Assembly: GCA_016934575.1 (NCBI GenBank)
Contig: JAFGSN010000188.1
Coordinates: forward strand, 1-33,836
Direction: 5' to 3'
DNA: 33,836 nucleotides
DNA from: Vicinamibacteria bacterium
Lineage (GTDB): Bacteria > Acidobacteriota > Vicinamibacteria > Fen-336
This document shows positions 1 to 7,320 of the stretch, in pieces (position 1 is the stretch's first letter; every line of letters begins with the position of its first letter). The notes beneath the pieces were generated by a model. It was given only the letters and a program-made list of their open reading frames with translations, made no database searches and had not been told where the DNA came from. A program made the translations under genes and the position numbers.

Positions 1-298
1 CACGGGCATCGTGCCCTGTGGCGAGCACTGCGAGGCCGTCGGAGAGCGTAGCGGCGTCGCCGAACAATCGGATGAAGATGACGAAGCTCAGGGCGGCACC
101 CGTACTGCAAGCTGAGGTGCCGCCCTGTGCCCCCGCCGGGAGCATGGACGGGGGCATCGCTTCGCAGCTGATCCCCAGCGTTGAACAAAACCGCTCCGCG
201 GTGGCGCGAGTCCCAGCGCTGTAGTCATTCGACCATCACTTTTGCATCTCGTCTTTTTGAGCATCCTTGTCTTCCGAATCTTCACAAGGAGGAAGACG
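1..298. other. No recognisable gene
   Basis: Short open frames here have no ribosome binding site and no family resemblance. No repeat, tRNA or terminator was recognised. It may be the residue of whatever once flanked the recombinase fragment that starts at 299. Confidence 0.5.
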
Positions 299-577
299 AT
301 GGGACGATTCCGCGATGCCATGGAAGACGAGATGCGCTTGCGCGATCTTGCAGTGAAAACGCAACGTGACTACATACGAGCGGTGAAACGCCCGTTGAAC
401 TTCACGCGAAAATGGCCGGACAAGACGAGTTACGAGGATCTGCGCGCTTACCTTGTCGATCTAACGAAGCGCGAGGTCGGATTCAGCGTGTACAACCACG
501 CCGTGTGTACGCGCTTGTTCTATCGTGAAGTCATGCGCCGGAACTGGCCATTCGAGCGATTGCCCTATCGATCATGA
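299..577 (+). pseudogene. Truncated tyrosine recombinase, N-terminal SAM-like domain only
   Basis: The 92-residue product matches the N-terminal core-binding (SAM-like) domain of tyrosine recombinases of the XerD/integron-integrase/IS91-associated type. Visible hallmarks are an early RLRDLAVKTQRDYIRAV helix, a TYEDLRAYL-like segment and a helix ending in FYREVMRRNWPFERLPY. In intact relatives a linker and a catalytic domain of about 180-200 residues (R...HxxR...Y) follow this point. Here a stop comes at once, and no frame downstream resembles the catalytic half. The ATG at 299 is chosen because an AAGGAGG-type ribosome binding site sits 6-8 bases upstream; the frame is open back to 242 without such a site. 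The intact SAM domain joined to unrelated sequence suggests a deletion or recombination junction near 570. It cannot act as a recombinase. Recognition of the domain is firm; the exact subfamily is not. Confidence 0.75.
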
Positions 578-820
578 ATCTTCCAACGACTATCCGCGGA
601 ATCAAACGCCAATCGAGCGGTGGAGTGTGCTCAAAATCGACGCATACGCTTGCGACACTCTTGTCGCCTTGTTCGTACGCCGCCACTCGCTCGCAAAACC
701 GCCCCCCAAGGGCACCGTACGCCTCCGCTATCTGTGTATCCGGCGCCTGGCGCTTTGTTCAGCGTGTTTTCGCCTCGATCGTTCCTGATACAATCCCACA
801 TTAGGAGTATCCGCGGTTTC
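578..820. other. Non-coding stretch after the recombinase fragment
   Basis: No frame resembles the missing catalytic half of the recombinase, and overlapping short open frames lack ribosome binding sites. A run of C residues near 703-709 and a less GC-biased composition are the only notable traits. It leads into the inverted repeat at 821-907. Confidence 0.5.
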
Positions 821-907
821 ATTCAACGGGCGCTGTTCCCGCGGCCATAAGGCTTTTACAGGCCCGGCCACCTCGCGCGGCCGCAGGAACAACGCTTAGC
901 GTTCGAC
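821..907 (+). repeat. Long imperfect inverted repeat, attC-like
   Basis: Arms at 830-846 and 879-895 pair at 15 of 17 positions around a 32-base loop. Outside them, TCAACG at 823-828 can pair with CGTT(C)GA at 900-906 with one bulged base. The left outer box ATTCAAC at 821-827 fits the attC R'' consensus RYYYAAC. The right outer box GTTCGAC at 901-907 fits GTTRRRY except for one base. The 87-base total is in the attC size range, and a gene starts 17 bases after the right box. A stable RNA hairpin or a decayed insertion end are alternatives. The pairing is seen directly; the attC reading is inference. Confidence 0.45.
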
Positions 908-923
908 TGACCTGGAGGGTTGG

Positions 924-1574
924 ATGAGGAGGGGTGCCGTATTCGCAGTTCTGACGATCCCGGCTGCGCTCTGGACCGGCGTCGTTCTCTGGGCCCAGTG
1001 GAACGCCAGCGGTTGGACACCTGAACTGGGGGAGCTTCGCCTCTCCGTCCGAGTCGCGCTGGCTTCCAGCCACTGGGTTGTCAGAGGGCTCCCGTTTGCG
1101 GTTCTACCTGTGGCGCTCGTGTGGCCACTCATCATCGCTGGCATCACGGCCCTCGTCGACCGAGGAGCGTCGCCCAACAGCCCGACGCGGTGTGACGTCG
1201 TGATCTGGTGGTGCGTATCAGCGGTCGCGTTTGCTGGAGACATCGTGGCGGGCGGGATCTTCTACCTTCTCTGGCCCAAGGCCGAGATTGCTGCGCCGGC
1301 CCTTGCGTTCCTTGCGTGGGTGGGTATCGTGGCGTTCTGGATGAGTATGGCGGCTGCGTACAGTGTTCAGAGGAAGAGATACGCTGCTCAGCAAAGCCCG
1401 TGGCATCCCAGAAAGGCACTGGTGGCCCTTCTGGCACTCAATGTTGTCGGCATCTATGCTCTGCCGATGTTGGTGGCGATCGTGTTCCGAAAGGACGCGT
1501 CGCTCGGCGAGGCGGCCGTCGAACGAAAAGTAGTCCTTCCGGAATCGCCATCGAAGACGTTGAATGATCGTTGA
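924..1574 (+). CDS. Orphan integral membrane protein, unknown function
   Basis: This 216-residue protein has about five hydrophobic segments (roughly residues 5-25, 52-75, 90-115, 122-147 and 165-187) and a polar, charged C-terminal tail from about residue 190. The start is well supported: GGAGG at 913-917 lies 6 bases before the ATG. No known family, motif or catalytic residue was recognised, so no function is offered. It stands alone, with the attC-like inverted repeat just upstream, another inverted repeat across its 3' end, and the next gene on the opposite strand. That arrangement resembles a single captured cassette, but this is inference. Its reality rests on the ribosome binding site, length and strong membrane character. 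Confidence 0.7.
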   Translation: MRRGAVFAVLTIPAALWTGVVLWAQWNASGWTPELGELRLSVRVALASSHWVVRGLPFAVLPVALVWPLIIAGITALVDRGASPNSPTRCDVVIWWCVSAVAFAGDIVAGGIFYLLWPKAEIAAPALAFLAWVGIVAFWMSMAAAYSVQRKRYAAQQSPWHPRKALVALLALNVVGIYALPMLVAIVFRKDASLGEAAVERKVVLPESPSKTLNDR

Positions 1575-1593
1575 CCGCGATCTGCGATTCCGG
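1539..1593. repeat. Perfect 10-bp inverted repeat across the end of the membrane-protein gene
   Basis: CCGGAATCGC at 1539-1548 is the exact reverse complement of GCGATTCCGG at 1584-1593, with a 35-base loop holding the stop codon. No T-run follows, so an intrinsic terminator is unlikely. GTTGAGC at 1621-1627 matches the attC R' consensus, and GTCGAAC at 1518-1524 matches R'' with one mismatch. Confidence 0.4.
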
Positions 1594-1922
1594 GTGACGA
1601 AGCATCCAAAGGAATCGTTGGTTGAGCACTTGACATTGTCTTCCTCTGGGAATCACGGCTGAAAACGGCCCAAAGATAACAATTTAAAAGCTTCTCGTTT
1701 ATCGTGACGTCAGCACCACGATGATCCATGCTCATGTCATTCGTCGGGGAGGCCAATAGGTGAGGCGTCCATTCGATGTGCTCCCATGGCGTTCTCCATG
1801 CCGGTTTCGATATGGTGCGAATCGACACTATCAAGATAGCCTGCGGTCTTTCGCGGCGTATCGAGTCAGTCCGCTTAATAATGCTACTCATAACTCGTTG
1901 TGTGTCTAATCGGCATCCATTT
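1594..1922. other. Intergenic region, AT-richer, no gene seen
   Basis: This convergent spacer lies between the orphan membrane gene and the flavodoxin-like gene. It is less GC-rich than its surroundings, notably around 1676-1700. No open frame with a ribosome binding site, no tRNA-like fold and no clear terminator was recognised. Confidence 0.5.
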
Positions 1923-2432
1923 TCAATCAGATGTGTTCATCTGGCCGACGACACGCCTGGCCCATTCACTGGCGTGCTCGATCTCACCTTCAGCTAAAGG
2001 GCCCTGGACGGCGGCCACGTTGAAGTGTTCGGGTTCCGCGGCCAGACGGTAGCCCTTGCGACGCATAGCGCGCGCGATTCCGCGCGCCGCCGAGCCGGCC
2101 CAGCTCTTGTCGATGCGCGTGTCGAACGCGGCCGCGTCGTCTTGCGTGACGCTTGGAAGCGCCTTGAGCAGGGTACGGACGCCCTGGGTCGGTTTATGTC
2201 CGAGCTTTCGTGCTTCCTCGGAAGCGCCCATTCGTGTGAAAACGCGCGTCATGCCAAAGGCGTGCGTGGGCGCGCCGACAATCAGGAGATCCGCGTCAAA
2301 CGGCAGGGCGTTCAACGCCTCGTCGACCGAGAGGACCGCGACCTGATTGTTAGTGCCGCAGGCCTCTCCGATGGCGCGAGCCACGGCCGCAGTGTTGCCG
2401 AAGAGGGATTCGTAGACAACGTTGATTTTCAT
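1923..2432 (-). CDS. Flavodoxin-domain protein
   Basis: The 169-residue protein begins MKINVVYESLFGNT, the first beta strand and FMN-phosphate-binding loop of the flavodoxin fold. A second strand DADLLIVGAPTHAFGM (about residues 47-62) provides the loop that contacts the flavin ring, as in flavodoxins and the protoporphyrinogen-oxidase-like HemG group. A helical C-terminal part (about 75-169) has a WAGSAARGIARAMRRKGYRL stretch typical of stand-alone flavodoxin-family proteins. It should be a cytoplasmic FMN electron carrier or flavin-dependent reductase; partner and substrate cannot be read from the sequence. No Shine-Dalgarno is seen before the ATG at 2432 and the candidate promoter lies very close, so the transcript may be almost leaderless. 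It is a single-gene unit. Confidence 0.85.
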   Translation of the reverse strand: MKINVVYESLFGNTAAVARAIGEACGTNNQVAVLSVDEALNALPFDADLLIVGAPTHAFGMTRVFTRMGASEEARKLGHKPTQGVRTLLKALPSVTQDDAAAFDTRIDKSWAGSAARGIARAMRRKGYRLAAEPEHFNVAAVQGPLAEGEIEHASEWARRVVGQMNTSD

Positions 2433-2436
2433 GATT

Positions 2437-2469
2437 CATCAGTTTATAAATTGTTCAGCGCCTTGACAA
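2437..2469 (-). promoter_or_regulatory. Candidate promoter of the flavodoxin gene
   Basis: On the minus strand TTGTCA (2469-2464) is followed after a short 15-base spacer by TATAAA (2448-2443). Transcription would begin only a few bases before the ATG at 2432. The short spacer lowers confidence. Confidence 0.35.
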
Positions 2470-2699
2470 GATTCGGCGTTACAAGGTGGCCGACTTCGCC
2501 GTAACCGACGTCGCGGTGTGGACTCGAATCGCTCGCGCCGCTCAGCGCTGCAGCGTGCGCATCCTAACGTGAGCTTCTTCACGAAAATGACGGACGTTTA
2601 TCAGCTCGACGACCTTCCCGCCAACTCTCGAAGATGTCGCGTGGACATGGCGGGCATCTCACGGAAAACACCCGGACGGCCGGGTTTGTGGAGGACGCG

Positions 2700-4154
2700 A
2701 TGACCTCACGGGTGCTGTTGACTCTCGCGTATGGCGCCGGTTTCTTCCTGCTCTTCAAATGGCTCTGGCGGCGGCGCGCGGCCAAAGGGGCCGCGGCGGA
2801 TCAGAGCTGGGAGTTGTTCGCCAAACTTCACGGTCTCGAACGTCCGGACCCTCGAATCAGGCGATACGAAGGGCAGAACCAGGAATTCCCCTTCGTTCTC
2901 GATCTCGTGTGGAATTCGAAGACAAAGAAGCTCTTCGGCGGCCGTCTCACTTCCTACAGAGAAAACCCCCCGCTGGTGACACGCATGGGCGTCTACTTGC
3001 CCGGGCTCCCTGCGTCGCTGCGCGTCGAAGGCAAGACCTGGCGCAACCGCCTGTTCGGGTTGCTGGCCGGTCCGCGAATCGAGACCGGCGACCAGGCGTT
3101 CGACGACCGTGTTTTCGTGCGGGCAGCCGAGGCCGGCCAGGCGCTCGAGTACCTGAACGCGGAGCGCCGTCGAGCGCTCCTGAGCCTCTTCGGGTCACAA
3201 CATTCCGCTCGCATCGAGGACGGGTGGCTGCGCGTCCAGCGCCGCCGGCAGGTTCAACGACTGGCGAACCTCGAGGGAGTGTTCCGCGACATGGGCGCTG
3301 TGGCGCACGATCTGGCGGCGGGGCCGGTTCCTCCGTTCGTGCCGCCTTTCTATCCCGCCGACCGACCGCAGAGCGACCCGTCTCGGACGCCGACGCGAGT
3401 CCCATGGTTCGGTCCGTTGGCCATCGCCATGCTGGGGATGGCGGCCATCCAACTCGGTTGGCAGTTCGCTGGTCTGCACGAGACCACGCCGGCGTCGCAC
3501 AGGGAGTCGACGGTCGTTTATCCGGCGCGACCGACGGCCGTACTGGACGTCTGGGAGCTGCATCCGGACGATCGGGTCCTGTTCGTCACCCTGCTTCACG
3601 GACAGACCGTCGGCTCGGACATCCGCGCCGGCGCGCCCTTCCTGACGCCCGAGAGTCGGGTCGTGTCCGAGACGCCGATTGGGGGCGCATTGAAGAGCCG
3701 CACCGAAAGCCGTCGAAACTATCGGGGGCGCAACTATCTGCTGACCGAGTACCGGTTGACGACATCGTCTCCATCGAGCGGCATCGAGATGCTGATTGAC
3801 GGCCTGCCTCACCTGCGCCTGCAAGGCGGGATGCGCTTGCTCAGCGTCGGTGCAGATCCGCAGACTCGCTATTCTCGGCGCCTCGTATGTGTGGCGATTC
3901 CAGAGGGCAGCGATTCGATCGAATGGAGAGACTTCGCGCCGTTCCAGCGGTCTCGTGTCGGCGAGTGGGAGGTCCTTTTCTACGACACGGCCTCGATCAA
4001 GACCCACGTTTCGATCCACGTGAAATATCGGCCCGGGCCCGATGCGCCGCCGCTTGACTGGAGGGATGTTGCGCCGCCCGAGTGGCAGCCGTCCGTCGAG
4101 GCTACCCAAGAGGCACGGCGCCGGGAGCTTGGGGCTGGGAGCGTCGGGCGGTGA
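2700..4154 (+). CDS. Unknown protein with two membrane segments
   Basis: The 484-residue product starts at the ATG at 2700, preceded by GGAGG at 2690-2694; an upstream ATG at 2634 lacks a ribosome binding site. One membrane helix lies at about residues 4-23, followed by a basic RRRAAK stretch. A soluble region of about 210 residues comes next and ends in a proline-rich linker (PVPPFVPPFYP). A second helix lies at about 239-258. The C-terminal 225 residues are mostly beta-type sequence that includes RRNYRGRNYLLTEYRL. With both ends of the pair in the membrane, one long domain probably faces the cytoplasm and the other the same side or the periplasm, depending on orientation. No enzyme motif or named family was recognised. 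It is monocistronic, and start, length and codon use support a real gene. Confidence 0.75.
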   Translation: MTSRVLLTLAYGAGFFLLFKWLWRRRAAKGAAADQSWELFAKLHGLERPDPRIRRYEGQNQEFPFVLDLVWNSKTKKLFGGRLTSYRENPPLVTRMGVYLPGLPASLRVEGKTWRNRLFGLLAGPRIETGDQAFDDRVFVRAAEAGQALEYLNAERRRALLSLFGSQHSARIEDGWLRVQRRRQVQRLANLEGVFRDMGAVAHDLAAGPVPPFVPPFYPADRPQSDPSRTPTRVPWFGPLAIAMLGMAAIQLGWQFAGLHETTPASHRESTVVYPARPTAVLDVWELHPDDRVLFVTLLHGQTVGSDIRAGAPFLTPESRVVSETPIGGALKSRTESRRNYRGRNYLLTEYRLTTSSPSSGIEMLIDGLPHLRLQGGMRLLSVGADPQTRYSRRLVCVAIPEGSDSIEWRDFAPFQRSRVGEWEVLFYDTASIKTHVSIHVKYRPGPDAPPLDWRDVAPPEWQPSVEATQEARRRELGAGSVGR

Positions 4155-4328
4155 GCCTATGGTCACAACAACCGTGGCCCTGTATCAGCGTCTTGGTCCG
4201 TTTGAAGTCGATCTTGGAGCTGAAAGCCGGCATGCTGCAAAAATCCGTTGGGCACGCAAGGCGATGGAGCCAGTCGTGCATTCCGGTCTTCTCCGCGATC
4301 TCGTATACGGCCGCATCGACCTCCGGCT

Positions 4329-4892
4329 TCAGCGTCGTGCCGCGCCGGCCGTCAAATCGATGGAAGGCGCCCTGAAGGTAATGCTATCGCTGTTCAGGCC
4401 GTGCTTGTAATAGACGATTTCGAGACGTTCCGGAATCACCTTGATGAGCACGACATTCTTCAGTCCGGGGAAAGCGTTGTCCCAGTAACCGCGCTTTCGC
4501 TTGAGAATTTCTTGCATGTCGTCGACAAGCACGGCCTTGCCGTTGAGGGACACGTAGCCGGTCGCCTCGGCATGATTTGCATAATAAAGAGTGACGCGGG
4601 GATTCCGCTCGATTTCCCTGAACTTCCGGCTGAGTTTCGTGGTGGCCATCCAGACGCTCATGTCTTCTTCCGGCGGGAATGGATTCATGGTCCTCGACTG
4701 GGGCTGGCCGGCGGCATCAACGGTGATCAAAGCGCAGTACTTCAGCGTGCCGATCAGCTCGCGCGCGGCGGCGATGAGCTTGTCGCGCGACGCAGGCGCC
4801 GGTTTTTCCTCGCCCGGCGTTGCCTTGGCCATCAACAGGCCCGACGACGCCACGAGCCCGACACAGAACAACCGGCGGTCCAGTTTCTTCAT
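4329..4892 (-). CDS. Exported PNPOx-like (split-barrel flavin/F420/heme) protein
   Basis: This 187-residue protein has a signal region MKKLDRRLFCVGLVASSGLL, whose DRRLF core resembles a twin-arginine motif, cleaved probably near residue 28. After it comes a pyridoxamine 5'-phosphate oxidase-like split barrel: AARELIGTLKYCALITVDAAG (about 42-62), SRTMNPFPPEEDMSVWMATTKLSRKFREI (about 66-94) and NPRVTLYYANH (about 96-106), as in the general stress protein 26 branch. Family members bind FMN, F420, heme or pyridoxal phosphate derivatives. Tat export would fit a protein that folds around its cofactor before crossing the membrane. The substrate is unknown. It is a single gene, divergent from the TRAP operon across a 232-base spacer. 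The family call is good; the Tat signal is likely but not certain because the hydrophobic stretch is short. Confidence 0.8.
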   Translation of the reverse strand: MKKLDRRLFCVGLVASSGLLMAKATPGEEKPAPASRDKLIAAARELIGTLKYCALITVDAAGQPQSRTMNPFPPEEDMSVWMATTKLSRKFREIERNPRVTLYYANHAEATGYVSLNGKAVLVDDMQEILKRKRGYWDNAFPGLKNVVLIKVIPERLEIVYYKHGLNSDSITFRAPSIDLTAGAARR

Positions 4893-5051
4893 GGCATGTC
4901 CCTCCCAGATAGCGTCAATGAGGCAGACGAGACAGAGTCACGCCAGCCGAAGCAGAACGCCAACATTATTTCATTCCGTTATTCCGCCTCCGAGATACGG
5001 CGCTTGTCGAAGCTTCGACATTCTAGATGTGAAATCGATCGAAAAACAACG

Positions 5052-5087
5052 TTGACAGGCGACCAGAGCGCTCAATATCTTGATATT
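5052..5087 (+). promoter_or_regulatory. Candidate promoter and palindromic operator of the TRAP operon
   Basis: TTGACA at 5052-5057 is followed after 18 bases by TATCTT at 5076-5081. The -10 element lies inside a perfect palindrome, AATATC-TT-GATATT at 5074-5087. A dimeric repressor bound there would block RNA polymerase. The first operon codon is at 5125. The matches are seen directly; the operator role is inference. Confidence 0.45.
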
Positions 5088-5124
5088 TGCGATAGAATGA
5101 ACGCCCTCGGGTGGATCCGGAACC

Positions 5125-6063
5125 ATGCGTCATAAGCCGATCCAACGTCGAACACAAAACGCGGCCTTGCTGGCCGTCGTTCTGTTTCCGGTCGTGACGT
5201 GTTCATGCTCGATCAGAAAGCTGGCCGTCAATTCGCTCGGCGACGCCTTGGCCGGCGGCGGCTCGATCTACGCGCGCGACGACGATCCCGATCTCGTGGG
5301 TGACGCCGTGCCGTTCGGCCTCAAGACGATGGAAGCTCTCATCGAGACGTCGCCCCGCCATCAGAAGCTGCTGCTGGCCGCCGCATCCGGTTTCGTTCAG
5401 TACGCGTACGCCTGGGTCCAGCAAGAAGCCGACTTCATCGAGGAACAGGACCTGTCGCGCGCCACGGCCATGCGAAGCCGGGCCGTGCGACTCTATCTCC
5501 GCGGCCGCGACTATGGGTTCCGCGGGCTGGAGGTCGACGTCGCGGGCTTCCGGAGCAAGCTCGGCACGGAGCCCGGCGAATCGCTTCGCCGCATGAATCT
5601 CAAGCGGAAGCACGTGCCCCTGCTCTACTGGACGGGCATGGCCTGGTTCGGCGCCATCGCGCTCGACAAGAGCAACGCCGAGCTTTCCGCCGATCAGCAC
5701 GTCGCCCAGGCGCTGATCGCCGAGGCGCTGCGTCTCGACGAGAATTTCGAGCACGGCGCGATCCACGACTTCTTCATTTCATGGGAGGCGCGGGGCGCCT
5801 CGGTGGGAGGCTCGATCGAACGGGCGCGGGAGCACTTTCAGCGGGCGACCGAGATTTCGCAAGGCCGGCGCGCTCTGCCCTTCGTCAATCTCGCCGAGAG
5901 CGTGGCCGTGTCTTTGCAGAATCGCCAGGAGTTCGAGGCATTGCTCGAAAAAGCCCTGGATGTCGACCTCGATCAATTGCCGGACATTCGCCTGAACAAC
6001 GTGATCGCCCAGAAACGGGCGCTCTGGCTCCTGGGGCGCGCGGACGAATTATTCGTCGAATAA
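5125..6063 (+). CDS. tatT: TatT, TRAP-transporter-associated lipoprotein
   Basis: The 312-residue product belongs to the TRAP transporter TatT component family, helical TPR-like periplasmic lipoproteins that trimerise with the substrate-binding protein and were described in Treponema pallidum (tp0956). The N-terminus has a hydrophobic stretch ending in VVTCSCS at about residues 24-30; one of these cysteines is the likely lipidation site, though the lipobox is imperfect. Typical family sequence follows: a GSIYARDDDPDLVGDAVPFGLK segment at about 45-66, then paired helices such as LLYWTGMAWFGAIALDK and GAIHDFFISWEA. The protein is probably anchored in a membrane facing the periplasm and may receive or pass ligand to the binding protein encoded 54 bases downstream. 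The start follows a GGTGG/GGA-rich leader. The family call is strong and supported by the neighbouring TRAP genes. Confidence 0.88.
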   Translation: MRHKPIQRRTQNAALLAVVLFPVVTCSCSIRKLAVNSLGDALAGGGSIYARDDDPDLVGDAVPFGLKTMEALIETSPRHQKLLLAAASGFVQYAYAWVQQEADFIEEQDLSRATAMRSRAVRLYLRGRDYGFRGLEVDVAGFRSKLGTEPGESLRRMNLKRKHVPLLYWTGMAWFGAIALDKSNAELSADQHVAQALIAEALRLDENFEHGAIHDFFISWEARGASVGGSIERAREHFQRATEISQGRRALPFVNLAESVAVSLQNRQEFEALLEKALDVDLDQLPDIRLNNVIAQKRALWLLGRADELFVE

Positions 6064-6117
6064 CCTGATCGACGAGGGCGCGCCTCGTCGGCTCAGCGGA
6101 GGCTTGATAACCCAATC

Positions 6118-7176
6118 ATGCGACTTTCACTCTTATCCATCAAGAAACGCGCCGTACATGCAGGGTCCTTGCCTCTCATTACGGCGCTGGCCTTGGGAAC
6201 GCTGGCCGTGCTCCCGTCGTGCGTCGAGGCGCAAGCCATCCGCGTCAAGATGGCGACCCTCGTTCCAGACGGCTCGTCCTGGCACCAGGTGCTGCTGGAA
6301 ACGGCGCATAAATGGAAGGCGCTCTCCGGCGGCCGCGTCACCGTCGCGCTCTACCCCGGCGGAAGGATGGGCGACGATCCGGACGTCGTGCGCAAGATGC
6401 GGCTCGGCACGCTGAACGCGGCGGTGCTGACGTCCGTCGGCGTGGGGGAAATCGACCGTTCCGTCTTCGCCCTCGGCGTGCCCATGATGTACTCCTCCTA
6501 TGAAGAGGTTTATGCCGTACTCGAGAAGATGCGCCCCAAGCTCGAGGCCGATCTGCTGCGGCAAGGCTTCGTGATTCTGAACTGGGCCGACGGCGGCTGG
6601 GTTCACTTCTTCACCAAGGCGCCGGTCGCCGCTCCCGACGATCTGCGCCGCCTCAAGATGTTCGTCTGGGCCGGCGACCATGACGCAATCGCTCTGTGGA
6701 AATCGGCCCGCTTCAACGCGGTTCCATTGCCGGCGACCGAGATCGCGACCGCGCTGCAGACCGGCCTCATCTCGGCGCTCGGCGTTCCGCCGCAGGTCTC
6801 GGTGATCTCGCAGTACTTCGTCCAGACCGGGAATATGACGGATCTGCGCTGGCAGCTTTTGCTTGGAGCGACGCTCATCAATCGCTCCACCTGGGAAAAA
6901 ATACCCGCCGATATCCGGCCGGCGCTGCTGGAGGCGGCCCGGGAAGCGGGCCGCCGGCTCCAGGCCGAGATCCGCGGCAACGAGCGTCGCGACATCGACG
7001 CCATGAAAAAGCGCGGCCTCAACGTCGTCGCGGTGAGCGCGGCGCAGCGGGCCGCGTGGCTCGATCTCGCCGAGAGCTTCTATCCGGAGATCCGCGCCAA
7101 GGTCGTGCCCGCCGACGCGTTCGACATGGCCCGGCGTTATCGCGACGAGGCGCGCGCCGCTTCCGGCAAGCGCTGA
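6118..7176 (+). CDS. tatP: TRAP transporter periplasmic binding protein (DctP/TatP type)
   Basis: The 352-residue protein has a signal peptide (to about residue 40, ending VEAQA) and a DctP fold: IRVKMATLVPDGSSWHQ at the mature N-terminus, LYPGGRMGDDPDVVRKMRLGTLNAAV in the middle, and EIATALQTGLISALGVPP late in the domain. It should capture a solute in the periplasm and hand it to the fused permease. The arginine that in most DctP proteins binds the substrate carboxylate lies in a KxRVP-like strand; here the equivalent reads LKMFVWAGD with Phe at 182. The later GVVDG-like motif reads GLISA. A non-carboxylate, perhaps hydrophobic, ligand is therefore likely, as proposed for TatP of Treponema. 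The ATG at 6118 has GGAGG at 6098-6102, an unusually long spacing. Confidence 0.9.
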   Translation: MRLSLLSIKKRAVHAGSLPLITALALGTLAVLPSCVEAQAIRVKMATLVPDGSSWHQVLLETAHKWKALSGGRVTVALYPGGRMGDDPDVVRKMRLGTLNAAVLTSVGVGEIDRSVFALGVPMMYSSYEEVYAVLEKMRPKLEADLLRQGFVILNWADGGWVHFFTKAPVAAPDDLRRLKMFVWAGDHDAIALWKSARFNAVPLPATEIATALQTGLISALGVPPQVSVISQYFVQTGNMTDLRWQLLLGATLINRSTWEKIPADIRPALLEAAREAGRRLQAEIRGNERRDIDAMKKRGLNVVAVSAAQRAAWLDLAESFYPEIRAKVVPADAFDMARRYRDEARAASGKR

Positions 7177-7320
7177 ACGGCGCGACGAATGCAGGCTCGG
7201 CGCGATCCGTCATACGCCGGCGGATGACGCGAACCATGGCCGGAGATCCGAAAGGCCGTCGCTATGTGCACGGCCCGATCGGATCGCCGGCGCGAGCAGC
7301 GTGAGTCTGGAGGAATGGAA

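Noticed and set aside
1-1627. A functional integron
   Set aside because: The recombinase fragment lacks its catalytic domain, only one to two attC-like structures exist, and no attI or cassette promoter was identified.
2518-2545. Possible tRNA T-arm-like string GACTCGAATCGC
   Set aside because: No matching acceptor stem, D-arm or anticodon arm could be built around it.
2759-3799. A 346-residue plus-strand open frame inside the 484-residue gene
   Set aside because: It overlaps the better-supported frame, is Arg/Pro-rich and has no ribosome binding site.
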